The notes: generated from the letters alone by a model not told the origin. 64,000 nucleotides of DNA from an uncultured Christensenellaceae bacterium (GCA_910587445.1 CAJULE010000002.1:33361-97360); one strand, 5' to 3'; shown: positions 7,333 through 15,833, counted from the stretch's first letter. Made by a program: numbers and translations.

Positions 7333-9414
7333 ATGATACTCGATTGGATATTTGAGGGTATTGTAAATTGGGTCAGCAGCATAGTAACTAAGTTGATGGA
7401 TGCAGTTTCGGGGTTATTTCTTGGAGCGCTGGGTACCAATATGACGGCAATGGAAGAATATTTTCCCTTTGTCGCAAGGGCATTTACTATAATGCAATAT
7501 ACGGCTTGGGTAATCTTGTTCCTTATAACGGTATGGCAGTTGTTCCGTGCATTCGGAGGAAATCTAAATGAGTCCGAAAGCCCCGGACCGCTTGTGCTCC
7601 GCAGTGCGTTATTCGCATTCCTTATTTATTATGCTAAACCCATTTTCTTATATATTCTCAAGATTGCAACGGCGCCATATACGGCATTGATGGATGTTAC
7701 TATGGGGAGTGAGCACTTCACATTCGCAGGCATAGAAAACGTGGTGAAGAACGGACTCACGAACTTTATATCCGATATGTCGGTAGTTGGCGCAATACTC
7801 GTAACGATACTAATGATTGCACTTGGGTGGAACTACTTCAAACTACTGCTCGAGGTAGTGGAAAGATACGTTGTTGTAGGTGTGCTTTGCTATACTTCGC
7901 CTTTGGCTTATTCTATGGGCGCTTCCAAAACAACAAGTCAGGTATTCAAATCCTGGTGCAGAATGGTCGGTTCACAGCTGTTGATGCTCATAATGAACGT
8001 GTGGTTCTTACGTGCATTCAGTAGCTCGGTAGGACAATTTATAGGAAGCGGCGGTGCATTGACAACAGGCAAGGGCAGTATTTTCCTATGGCTGTTTTGT
8101 GCAATTGCCTTCTTAAAGGTAGCGCAACGTTTCGATACATATCTTGCAACCATCGGACTTAATGCGGCTCAGACAGGAGCAGGGATCGGCATGGAAATGC
8201 TGGTTGCGGCAAGGGTGCTTACAGGTTTCGGCGGAGGCGGTCTAAGAAGTGCGGGAAGCGTTTTTCGCGGCGTGCCTTCGGGCGGTGCCGGTGGCGGCGG
8301 CTTTTTTGCAGGATTTGCCAATCGTTTCCGTGGAAATTCCTATGTTCGGGATTCCGTTGTTCAAGGCGGAACGAGAATGGGAATGGGCGGTCCTATGGGG
8401 TTTGTAGGCAGAGCTGTAGGCGGACTTGCAGCACGGAACGGAGCAAGCCTTACCGGAAACTCGATTTCTTCCGTTGCGGGGAAAATGCCAAATGTGTCAG
8501 GTACGATTTCTGGCGATATTGCCGACAGAAGCCTTCCTAACTATATGCCGCATTTAGCGGGGAAAAATCTTGCGGGAACGGAAATTTCCGGAGGCAGAAT
8601 CACCACTAATATGTTGGGTGCCGACGGCAAATCGGCTGGTTTGAGTTTTTATAATTCGGATCAGTATGAGGAGCCGACGGGACCGCATTCGGTTGTAAGT
8701 GCTACGGACGGCAGTAAATGGTATCAGACGGCGAGCGGTGAGGGCGCGGCAAACGCATTCGATATGCCGAGTTTTGACGGAACGGAAGGTGGCGCAACAC
8801 TATCTAATGCATTCCCCGGAATACAAGATGGTACGTTGCTTAGAACGGTAGATAACGGCATAATGGAGGCTACAACCGCCGACGGTAACTCGCTTTGGTA
8901 CAGCAGTGCCGTTTTTGATGAACCGACAGCTCCGCACAGCGTGGTGCAAGCATCGGACGGTATGGAATGGTATGCTATGCAACCCAATGCCGGTGCTCCT
9001 GCATTTGAAACAGGAGACGATGCGGCGGCTTACAATCAGGCGACGTTCCAAAACTTTATGCCCGGATATGCACAGCCAATCAGTAACGCCGACGGAACAT
9101 ATGCATCCGACGGTCGTTTTGAAGTGCGGCACGAGGATGGCTCGGGGACAATGTTCTATGATGCGACTCGTTATTCCGCGCCGCATGGGGCATATGAAAC
9201 TTACAGCGATGTAAGCGGTAACAGTTGGTATGCCGTACATGGTTCGCCTTCGGTAGAGCGCATACCTGTTTATGAGAACGGTGCGCCGGTTTACGACGGA
9301 GATAATGTAAGAACCGTGCAAAGGGAAACTGTTCGGTACGGTTCGTCGCCTTCGAGATACGGTGAGCCGAAAGCAAGAACGGGCGAAACACACAAGCCCA
9401 ATCGAAAGAAGTAG
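7333..9414 (+). CDS. VirB6/TrbL-like conjugal transfer membrane protein
   Basis: A 693-residue protein with about six membrane helices in the first 285 residues (for example around 55-70, 88-108, 145-165, 170-195, 250-262) followed by a long soluble tail rich in Gly, Ser, Tyr and Trp. This matches the TrbL/VirB6 channel component of type IV secretion in Gram-positive integrative elements. The tail holds three diverged copies of a unit with the pattern DG..l.fY...y..P..PH.vv.a.DG..WY (about residues 430-480, 510-560 and 585-640). It follows the pilin gene with a GGAG site and precedes the truncated gene at 9425. The first half could move on its own as a pore; the tail probably faces outward or binds partners. 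Confidence 0.75.
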   Translation: MILDWIFEGIVNWVSSIVTKLMDAVSGLFLGALGTNMTAMEEYFPFVARAFTIMQYTAWVILFLITVWQLFRAFGGNLNESESPGPLVLRSALFAFLIYYAKPIFLYILKIATAPYTALMDVTMGSEHFTFAGIENVVKNGLTNFISDMSVVGAILVTILMIALGWNYFKLLLEVVERYVVVGVLCYTSPLAYSMGASKTTSQVFKSWCRMVGSQLLMLIMNVWFLRAFSSSVGQFIGSGGALTTGKGSIFLWLFCAIAFLKVAQRFDTYLATIGLNAAQTGAGIGMEMLVAARVLTGFGGGGLRSAGSVFRGVPSGGAGGGGFFAGFANRFRGNSYVRDSVVQGGTRMGMGGPMGFVGRAVGGLAARNGASLTGNSISSVAGKMPNVSGTISGDIADRSLPNYMPHLAGKNLAGTEISGGRITTNMLGADGKSAGLSFYNSDQYEEPTGPHSVVSATDGSKWYQTASGEGAANAFDMPSFDGTEGGATLSNAFPGIQDGTLLRTVDNGIMEATTADGNSLWYSSAVFDEPTAPHSVVQASDGMEWYAMQPNAGAPAFETGDDAAAYNQATFQNFMPGYAQPISNADGTYASDGRFEVRHEDGSGTMFYDATRYSAPHGAYETYSDVSGNSWYAVHGSPSVERIPVYENGAPVYDGDNVRTVQRETVRYGSSPSRYGEPKARTGETHKPNRKK

Positions 9415-9424
9415 GAGGTTTGTT

Positions 9425-9973
9425 ATGCAAAGCAGTTCGGATATACAATCGCTCGGTGACGGATCGGATAACGCCGGAAATGCCGCAACACAAGGAATAA
9501 AAGCGGCAAAGCAAGCGGGCAAAATGGCAGGGAACGCGGCGGCAAAAGGAGCGGAAGAAGCAACAAAAGCCGCCGCAGGCGCTGCGGTTAAAGCCGGCGT
9601 ACAAACCGGTAAAGCCGTTGCAAACGTAGCGGCGGGAACGGCGGCAGGCGGACCGTGGGGTGCGGTTATATCGGCGGCATGGTCCATGCGGCATACGCTT
9701 TTTAAGGTGCTTGTATCGATATGTCTTGTAATCGTGTTTATCGTGGTAATAATTGTTTCATTGCCCAGTATCATATTCCGAAATATATTCGGACTTGATG
9801 ATGGCGCGAGCTTCAACGATTCGTACAACGATTTAAGCTATTCGATTACCGACGTAATTCAGGAAGCCTACCAAGTTTCACTGTTATCGGTAGACGATAT
9901 AATCAGCGAAGGCGGATATGATTACGGCAGATCGAAAGATGCTTTAATGGACAATGCCAATCCTAAAGGCTAA
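9425..9973 (+). CDS. Truncated conjugation protein (CHAP/VirB8-position homologue)
   Basis: A 182-residue product with an Ala/Lys-rich amphipathic N-terminus (KAAKQAGKMAG..KGAEEATKAAAG), one membrane helix (about residues 97-119) and a short outer stretch. In related elements the gene at this place continues with a cell-wall hydrolase domain (CHAP or NlpC/P60). Here the frame stops soon after the membrane helix and unrelated sequence follows, so I think the gene lost its catalytic part by deletion. PrgI, VirB4 and relaxase genes that normally follow are also absent. The start follows AGGAGG. It is probably non-functional. Confidence 0.6.
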   Translation: MQSSSDIQSLGDGSDNAGNAATQGIKAAKQAGKMAGNAAAKGAEEATKAAAGAAVKAGVQTGKAVANVAAGTAAGGPWGAVISAAWSMRHTLFKVLVSICLVIVFIVVIIVSLPSIIFRNIFGLDDGASFNDSYNDLSYSITDVIQEAYQVSLLSVDDIISEGGYDYGRSKDALMDNANPKG

Positions 9974-10205
9974 CGGATATAAGCAAGTCAACGGTGTGAT
10001 GGATATATCCGCAGCTTATGAATTGTCTAACGGTTGGTCGATTCAAATACAAAATAACGGAGATTTTAAGGTTAAGTTTAACGGTATAACTCCGCCGCAG
10101 AAAATGGTCGGTAAATATGGGATCACAAGCGATGATTATATGATAGTAGTTGAGCCGGGAGAGGATTGTATAGAAAAAGTCAGTAGTTTTTTGAATGAGG
10201 CTTAG
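9954..10205 (+). CDS. Small ORF at the deletion junction, unknown
   Basis: An 83-residue frame overlapping the end of the truncated conjugation gene by 20 bases in another frame. It has no clear ribosome binding site. The sequence (for example ELSNGWSIQIQNNGDFKVKFNGI) looks like the C-terminal part of some globular protein, so it may be the tail of a gene whose front was lost when the element was deleted. An internal ATG at 10000 is another possible start. I do not recognise it. Confidence 0.35.
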   Translation: MPILKANGYKQVNGVMDISAAYELSNGWSIQIQNNGDFKVKFNGITPPQKMVGKYGITSDDYMIVVEPGEDCIEKVSSFLNEA

Positions 10206-10289
10206 AATATGTTTTAGCACCAAATGTGTAGTAAAAATTTATTGTAAGATAACTGAAATGTCAAGATATTAATGTAAAATATTAAGGGA

Positions 10290-10390
10290 AGCGTAAAGGC
10301 GGGAGACCCCCGATTACACACGGTAGTACAAGCCAACATCAAGTCGCCTCGCAAGTAAGCGCGAAAACTTAAAATAATCATGAAATAAAA
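10290..10390 (+). other. Possibly structured non-coding stretch
   Basis: Between the element's last frame and a terminator lies a GC-richer block (GGCGGGAGACCCCCG ... AAGTCGCC) with several complementary short runs in otherwise AT-rich DNA. It has no open frame. It could be a fragment of a self-folding RNA from the element; I cannot name it. Confidence 0.3.
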
Positions 10391-10391
10391 C

Positions 10392-10430
10392 AACAGCCGT
10401 CGGTCTCGATAGATGCGATGGCTGTTTTTT
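10392..10430 (+). terminator. Strong terminator closing the mobile-element region
   Basis: An 11-bp stem with one G-T pair (10392-10402 with 10416-10426), a 13-nt loop and TTTTTT. It separates the element remnant from the CPBP protease gene on the other strand. Confidence 0.88.
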
Positions 10431-10464
10431 ACTATGACCTATGTTTGTCGGACGCGTAAAGAAA

Positions 10465-11265
10465 TTATTCTTTTTCTGTGCGCTCGCGTTGTTCTTTATT
10501 CTTGTCTTTGTCTATGCGGAAAAGATATAAAACGACGTGTGCGGTGCAAAGCACGCCGGCAACTGCCGTAAGCGTCCAAAATATCGCGTCTTGGAAAGGT
10601 CCGCTGCCGAGAGTGGGGACGATAAAGCCGCCGAAATTAAATACGGCGTGCAGGATAATGCAAGGTATAACGTTGCCCACACGTATGAACACTGCGGAAA
10701 GCATAGCGCCTATGAGGAAGCTGTAACAGACTTGCAGAAGGGTGGGACCTATCGCCGCACCCGAAAATAGGTTGGCAAGATGCCACAGACCGAACAGAGC
10801 CGAATTTACCGCGACGGCTGTGATCGTGCCGTATCTTTTGTCCTTGAACGCATCGAGGAACATCGGCTGAAACAGTCCGCGGAATATGAGTTCTTCCATT
10901 GCGCCGATCGCGAGACATTCGAGCACGAATGCGGGCAAAAGACCGAATTCGGTAAGTCTTGCGTTTCCCGATATCAGTGCGGAAAACGGAAAATTTACCG
11001 CGACTACGACAAGCGCGGGCAAGCACCATAAAAGCGCTTTGACAAGCGGGCGGTTATGCGAGTAAAATATTTTGCCGTTTTTAAGCAGGATTACGATTGC
11101 GATGAGCGGCAGACAGGCAAGCCCACGTGATAGTGCTCCCTTATAAAGGCGGTTGGCGACCTCGTTTTGCGTGAGGCGCACAAAGTCGAGCCCGAGCACG
11201 AAAAATATCGCGCAAGCCGACAAAAACAACAGGCATATCAAGATGTCGCGTTTGGTAATTTTCAC
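10465..11265 (-). CDS. CPBP-family intramembrane glutamic protease
   Basis: A 266-residue polytopic membrane protein with about seven hydrophobic segments. The three CPBP (CAAX protease/bacteriocin-processing) motifs are present: EELIFRGLF (the EExxxR site), FGLWHLANLF (Phe and His), and HAVFNFGGF near the end. Such enzymes cut membrane-embedded peptides; in Bacillota some give bacteriocin self-immunity. The gene stands alone on the minus strand. Its start is the ATG at 11265 with AGGAGC upstream (GGAGGAGCTTTGCGTG in sense), well spaced. Nothing nearby looks like a bacteriocin, so the substrate is unknown. The charged C-terminus (KNKEQRERTEKE) is cytosolic. Confidence 0.9.
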   Translation of the reverse strand: MKITKRDILICLLFLSACAIFFVLGLDFVRLTQNEVANRLYKGALSRGLACLPLIAIVILLKNGKIFYSHNRPLVKALLWCLPALVVVAVNFPFSALISGNARLTEFGLLPAFVLECLAIGAMEELIFRGLFQPMFLDAFKDKRYGTITAVAVNSALFGLWHLANLFSGAAIGPTLLQVCYSFLIGAMLSAVFIRVGNVIPCIILHAVFNFGGFIVPTLGSGPFQDAIFWTLTAVAGVLCTAHVVLYLFRIDKDKNKEQRERTEKE

Positions 11266-11365
11266 GCAAAGCTCCTCCGCTCCCTACATTATACATCATG
11301 TCGCTTTAAAAATCAACCCATAAGCGGAGCGGCGATAAAAATCTTGCCGTTATCTCGAAAAATGT

Positions 11366-11398
11366 CACGCATAATATCTATTCGTGACACGCATAATA
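11366..11398 (+). repeat. Pair of CACGCATAATA direct repeats
   Basis: CACGCATAATA occurs at 11366-11376 and again at 11388-11398, exactly 22 bases apart, right upstream of the gene at 11418. The in-phase spacing suggests a regulator site or a doubled -10 region. Confidence 0.5.
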
Positions 11399-11417
11399 CA
11401 TATGAGGTGATTGTAAA

Positions 11418-11855
11418 ATGAACGGTGACAAAGAAAAGAATACCCAACTTTTGAAGTATATAGGGAAAAACGCGAAAATGGGCGGCGATAATCTCGAAAC
11501 GGTATTGCCCGACATCAAGGACGAACGTCTTAAGGAAACCTTGAGATTCCAAGTGGCGGAATATCGCCTTGTCGAACGTCTGGCAAAGGACAAGCTTTCC
11601 GCTTTGGGCGAACAGCCGTCCGAGGATAAGCTTACGGGTATATGCGCCCGCGCGATGATAAACGTAAAAATGCTCATGGATAAGTCGAACGAGCACATAG
11701 CCGAAATGGTGGCGCAAGGCAGCACAATGGGGATAATAGACGTGACAAAGCAACTCAAAAACTGCGACGGGTGCGACGAAGACGCAGTGAACCTCGCATA
11801 CAGACTCAAGTGCATCGAGCAGAAAAATCTCGATGAGATGAAGCACTTTCTGTAA
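11418..11855 (+). CDS. Small helical-bundle protein, unknown
   Basis: A 145-residue soluble protein predicted to be almost all helical, with long amphipathic helices and a short CDGCDED turn. The length and pattern recall ferritin-like or DUF2383-type four-helix bundles, but I see no E..H metal motif, so this is only a fold guess. A good AGGTGA site lies 8 bases before the ATG. It ends at a terminator shared with the convergent XRE gene. No partner can be named from context. Confidence 0.6.
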   Translation: MNGDKEKNTQLLKYIGKNAKMGGDNLETVLPDIKDERLKETLRFQVAEYRLVERLAKDKLSALGEQPSEDKLTGICARAMINVKMLMDKSNEHIAEMVAQGSTMGIIDVTKQLKNCDGCDEDAVNLAYRLKCIEQKNLDEMKHFL

Positions 11856-11878
11856 TTCCCGATCAAACAACGCAAATC

Positions 11879-11913
11879 AAACGCTTGAAGTAAGAAAGCT
11901 TCGAGCGTTTTCG
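11879..11913. terminator. Terminator between convergent genes
   Basis: A 12-bp stem with one G-T pair (11879-11890 with 11899-11910) followed by TTTTCG; the complementary strand also ends in T-rich sequence, so it can serve both the 11418 gene and the XRE gene. Confidence 0.75.
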
Positions 11914-11934
11914 TATATGGTAGGAAACGGATTT

Positions 11935-12171
11935 TTATTCCACGCCGAACAGGTCGTTTGGCGTGATGTCGAGTCGTTTGCAAAGATAGACGATCTTTTC
12001 GTAATCGAGTTGCACCCGTCCCGTTTCGTACTCGCAATAATCCGGCTGGTATTTGCCGAGCTCTTTCGCAAGTTGCGCCTGCGTTATTCCTAAGGCGTTT
12101 CTCGCCGCTTTCAGATTTGCGCCCACTCTTTCGGCAATCGATTTATTGGTTTCTCTTTTAATGTCATTCAT
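11935..12171 (-). CDS. XRE-family repressor divergent from the TIR gene
   Basis: A 78-residue protein that is almost entirely one Cro/CI-type HTH domain: VGANLKAARNALGITQAQLA, then ELGKYQPDYCEYETGRVQLD and YLCKRLDITPNDLFGVE. I take ATG 12171 (MNDIKRET) as the start; a longer reading to 12213 would run through the palindromic operator. It has no sensor domain, so it may respond to a partner or act as a plain autorepressor. The two 17-bp palindromes right upstream (12181-12197 and 12212-12228) cover its own promoter and the promoter of the TIR gene, so it most likely controls both. Confidence 0.9.
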   Translation of the reverse strand: MNDIKRETNKSIAERVGANLKAARNALGITQAQLAKELGKYQPDYCEYETGRVQLDYEKIVYLCKRLDITPNDLFGVE

Positions 12172-12180
12172 AATTATAGT

Positions 12181-12197
12181 ATAGGAAAAATTCCTAT
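12181..12197. promoter_or_regulatory. Operator palindrome 1
   Basis: A 7-bp perfect inverted repeat with a 3-nt centre, ATAGGAA-AAA-TTCCTAT, just ahead of the XRE start codon. It overlaps a minus-strand -10-like ATTATA (12196-12201). Confidence 0.8.
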
Positions 12198-12204
12198 TAT
12201 ATGC

Positions 12205-12233
12205 TTGACACATAGGAAAAATTCCTATATAAT
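12205..12233 (+). promoter_or_regulatory. TIR-gene promoter with operator palindrome 2
   Basis: TTGACA (12205-12210) and TATAAT (12228-12233), 17 bases apart. The spacer holds a second identical copy of the 17-bp palindrome (12212-12228), 31 bases from the first. A bound repressor would directly block RNA polymerase. Confidence 0.88.
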
Positions 12234-12273
12234 TAAGCGGAAAACACTTTGATTATGTAGGAGAAATTATATT

Positions 12274-15200
12274 ATGTCTTTCATGAGATGTCCGAATTGC
12301 GGCGGAGAATACGAGTTTTCTTATGAAAAAGGCTATCGTTGCCGTTCGTGCGGCAATCGCGGCGACGTGAGCGAGCTTTTGGAAAATGACGTCGAAACGC
12401 TGAATCTCGCAAATTCAAAGAGAAGCGAGCAATATGATTTCGACGGCGCGCTCGAATTGTGCCGTAAAGTCCTTGCTCGCAGTCCGCAAAACCAGGAAGC
12501 GAATTGGTGCGCTCTGCTTGCTTCGTTTAAAGTCGTCTATCTCAAGAACAACGAAGGCAAGTATGTGCCGACGTTTATCGAGCCCAATATGCCGCACTCT
12601 TTGACGTGCAGTCCTTTTTATGCGAATCTCAATGTGCTCCACAGACGGGACGCGGACGAGATAGAGGATATGCGAAAGTTCGTCGTGAGCGAGTCGAAAA
12701 AGATCCCCGACTACGACGTGTTCATTTCGTATAAACAGCATAGGCAGAACTCATCGAGCCCCACGCCCGAATACGAGTGGGCAAGAAAGCTTTACGACGC
12801 GCTTAGGAAAGAGCATGGCGGGCGAAAGCTCAACGTCTTTTTGGATGAAATATCTTTGAAAGGATCGTCGGGTTGGGAGCCGCATATCTACGGCGCGTTA
12901 AAGAGCGCGAAAGTCATGATATTGCTTGCGTCGTCGCTCGAGAACATGAATTCGACCTGGGTAAAAAACGAGTGGAAGCGCTTTGCCTATTACAAGCGAA
13001 GCGGAGAGAAAAAGACTATATTCGTCGCGGCGGAAAACATAAAATACGAGCAACTACCAGACAACGCGCTCAAAACGGGTCAGATGACGAATGTTTCCAA
13101 CAAAGATTGGCTTTCCGATCTCGTTGCCGCCGTGCACAGGGAAACCGAAGCCGTATCGAGCACGGAGAGCCGCAGGCACACTCTTGCCATGGCGAACACT
13201 TACATTGCTGAAAAGAACTTTCGCGCAGCGAAAAAGCAATTTGCGAGAATAATCGAGGGCGATCCCAAATGCGCGCCGGCGCATTGGGGGCTTTTGCGTT
13301 GCCGCCTTAAAGCTCTCGACGACTACGATATAATCAAGAGCCGCAAAAAGCTCGAATCGTTCGAGGAGTTTGCCGACGCGGTGCGATACGGCGACGAAAC
13401 CGAGCGCGAGTACTACCTGCAAATTCAGAAAAGACAGCTGAAAAAGGACGCTTCGGGCTGTATGCGAGACAATTATTACGCCTGGAAAAAGGCGACGCGG
13501 TGGCGCAGAATACTTGCGTCCGTGCTCGTTTCGGCTGTAATTGTCGGCTCTGGCGTAGGCGGCTTCTTTATTTATACGGGTCGCCTCGAAGCTGAAATAA
13601 CGAACGTGAACGCGCTTATTTCCGCCATAGGGACGTTGACGATAGAGAGCGACGAAGCGATTTCCGCCGCGGAAAAAGCTTACGCCGAGCTTTCGGACAA
13701 GCAGAAAGAAAAGGTATCCGACTATTCCACGGTTGCCGACGCTCGCGCCGCTTACACCGTGATGACGGAAATAGGCTCGCTCGGGGAAATAAGTCTTGAA
13801 AGCGAAGGGGCGATAGCGGACGCGGAATCGAAGTTCGCGGCTCTTTCGGATAAGCAAAAACAAAAGGTCTCGAATTCTTCCGCGCTAACTGCGGCTCGAG
13901 AAACTTTCGAAACGCTGATAGCGGGAGAAGTAATCGCGGCGATAGATAAGATAGGAACGATTGCCGTAGACGGCGAAGCGGTTATCGTCAATGCCGAAAA
14001 TAAGTACGCGGCTTTATCGGAGTCGCGAAAGGCGAGAGTGACGAACGCCGAGACTCTATTCGATGCGCGCGCCGTCTACGACGTGATGAAGCTTATCGAC
14101 GATATAGGCGAAGTGACGCTTAAAAGCGAAAACGCCATAAAAGCGGCGGAGAAAGCCTATGCCGCGCTTACGGGCGGACGACAGGCGAAAGTCGGCAACT
14201 ATGACGAGCTTGTAGCCGCAAGACGTACCGCGGACGTGGAAATTCCCGCAAGGCTTTCGGATGCGATAGCCTCTATCGGCGACGTGACGCTTGCCAGCAT
14301 AGAAGCGATATCGGAAGCCGAAAAGGTTTACGCGCAGCTTTCGGCAAAGCAGAAAGGCAACGTCACAAACTATGCGACGCTTGTAGAGGCTCGCACTTTG
14401 TACGACGTTATGAAGGCAATCGACGATATAGGCGAGGTCTCTCTTGCGAGCGGAAGCTACATCTCAATCGCCGAAAGCGCATACGAAGCCCTTACGACCG
14501 CGCAGAAAACCAAAATCACGAACAGCAATATTTTGCCTGCCGCCCGTCTCGTATACGACGCCATGTACGCGCTTCGCTCCTTTTCATACGTAAAGCTCGG
14601 AAGCGGAAACAACTATTCGTATGCGACTCTCACGCCGTCCGATATGTCCGCGCTGAATAACCCTACGGTTCGCGCGAGAGCCGACAGCTTGACTATTCCC
14701 TTGCTTACTGCTTTATCGATGAGAGAAATTCGCGCGGCTCTGCCTGCCGTGAATACGATTCGCTACGACCTTACCGAGGGTTGCAACGTAACGGCTTTCG
14801 AGTTCGATTCGGGCGCAAAGCTCAATCATGTCATTATAGGCTCTTCGTCTCGCTCTTACGGTTTAAGCCTTACGGCTTCAAGCGGCTCGAGCTTAAACCT
14901 CGCCTTCGAAAATATGTCGCTTACTTCGAGCGTAACTCCGCTGAATCTGAGTAAAACAATCAACGCGACGGTTACTTTTAAAGGCACGTGTAAAGTAACC
15001 GCACCCGTGGGCGGAACGGCTATAGTAGCCGATAATCTGACTATAAAGAGCGACGGCAAATCGAAAATGAGCATAATTGCGGGAAGTTCGAATTCTACGG
15101 CGGGAAAGGGCGGCGACGGTGCGAACGGAGCTGCCGTCACGTCTCATACCGACGGAAACCCCGGTAAAACGGGCGGTGCGGGAAAAACGGGAGCGACGGG

Positions 15201-15780
15201 AGCAACGGCTGTATCCGTCGCGTCGCTCACCGTCGATTGCGGCGACTCGACCTTGGAAATTACGGGCGGAAGCGGCGGCAGAGGCGGCGACGGCGGAAAG
15301 GGCGGCAACGGCAGCAAGGGTTGCTGGACGGGCGCAGGGCATAACGGAAACAGTCTTTCGGGCGGTAACGGAGGTGCAGGCGGAGTTGGCGGACATGGCG
15401 GCGACGGCGGCAACGCGGTTACTGTGCAAAACTCTTTTCGTATCGTTTCGGGAAATTGCGTATTGCGCGGCGGTGCTGGCGGAAGCGGCGGTACGGGTGG
15501 TAACGGCGGCGTCGGCGGCGAAGGCGGCGACAATACTTTTATATTTAATCCGTTAGGTGGCGAAGGCGGTAACGGCGGAAACGGAGGAAGCGGCGGACAG
15601 GGCGGCGCGGGCGGCAACGCCTGCAATAAGACCGTCGTCAAAGAAGGCATGGCGACGCTTTCCGAAATCATCGGCAAAACGGGAGACAAAGGAAGCGGCG
15701 GCAAAGGCGGCGTAGGCGGCAGAGGCGGCAATATAGGTAAAAACGAAGGCAAAAAAGGCGACGAAGGCAAAGACGGCTAA
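12274..15780 (+). CDS. Zinc-ribbon/TIR membrane protein with repeat and polyglycine ectodomain
   Basis: In order, this 1168-residue protein has a zinc ribbon (C6, C9, C23, C26), a TPR-like helical pair (about 50-90), a TIR domain (about 146-290) starting YDVFISYKQH, a second helical pair (about 300-345), one membrane helix (412-434) preceded by KKATRWRR, six ~55-residue repeats of pattern IG.v.l.S..aI..AE.aY..Ls..qk..V.N...L..AR (about 446-775), a beta-rich part, and a ~200-residue GGxGGxGG C-terminus. The Glu in SGWEPHIY (E202) aligns with the catalytic Glu of NAD-cleaving TIR domains such as SARM1. By the positive-inside rule the TIR is cytosolic and the repeats are outside. Zinc-ribbon/TPR/TIR proteins are known in Clostridia; the span and ectodomain are unusual. 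Confidence 0.88.
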   Translation: MSFMRCPNCGGEYEFSYEKGYRCRSCGNRGDVSELLENDVETLNLANSKRSEQYDFDGALELCRKVLARSPQNQEANWCALLASFKVVYLKNNEGKYVPTFIEPNMPHSLTCSPFYANLNVLHRRDADEIEDMRKFVVSESKKIPDYDVFISYKQHRQNSSSPTPEYEWARKLYDALRKEHGGRKLNVFLDEISLKGSSGWEPHIYGALKSAKVMILLASSLENMNSTWVKNEWKRFAYYKRSGEKKTIFVAAENIKYEQLPDNALKTGQMTNVSNKDWLSDLVAAVHRETEAVSSTESRRHTLAMANTYIAEKNFRAAKKQFARIIEGDPKCAPAHWGLLRCRLKALDDYDIIKSRKKLESFEEFADAVRYGDETEREYYLQIQKRQLKKDASGCMRDNYYAWKKATRWRRILASVLVSAVIVGSGVGGFFIYTGRLEAEITNVNALISAIGTLTIESDEAISAAEKAYAELSDKQKEKVSDYSTVADARAAYTVMTEIGSLGEISLESEGAIADAESKFAALSDKQKQKVSNSSALTAARETFETLIAGEVIAAIDKIGTIAVDGEAVIVNAENKYAALSESRKARVTNAETLFDARAVYDVMKLIDDIGEVTLKSENAIKAAEKAYAALTGGRQAKVGNYDELVAARRTADVEIPARLSDAIASIGDVTLASIEAISEAEKVYAQLSAKQKGNVTNYATLVEARTLYDVMKAIDDIGEVSLASGSYISIAESAYEALTTAQKTKITNSNILPAARLVYDAMYALRSFSYVKLGSGNNYSYATLTPSDMSALNNPTVRARADSLTIPLLTALSMREIRAALPAVNTIRYDLTEGCNVTAFEFDSGAKLNHVIIGSSSRSYGLSLTASSGSSLNLAFENMSLTSSVTPLNLSKTINATVTFKGTCKVTAPVGGTAIVADNLTIKSDGKSKMSIIAGSSNSTAGKGGDGANGAAVTSHTDGNPGKTGGAGKTGATGATAVSVASLTVDCGDSTLEITGGSGGRGGDGGKGGNGSKGCWTGAGHNGNSLSGGNGGAGGVGGHGGDGGNAVTVQNSFRIVSGNCVLRGGAGGSGGTGGNGGVGGEGGDNTFIFNPLGGEGGNGGNGGSGGQGGAGGNACNKTVVKEGMATLSEIIGKTGDKGSGGKGGVGGRGGNIGKNEGKKGDEGKDG

Positions 15781-15833
15781 GTGAAAATCAGAACAATTTT
15801 TTGCTTTTTAATCTACTTCTAATCTCTACGTCC

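Noticed and set aside
15144..15770. Minus-strand Pro-rich frame opposite the Gly-rich TIR tail
   Set aside because: GGC/GGN codons read backwards give Pro-rich sequence; it has no ribosome binding site and is an antisense shadow.
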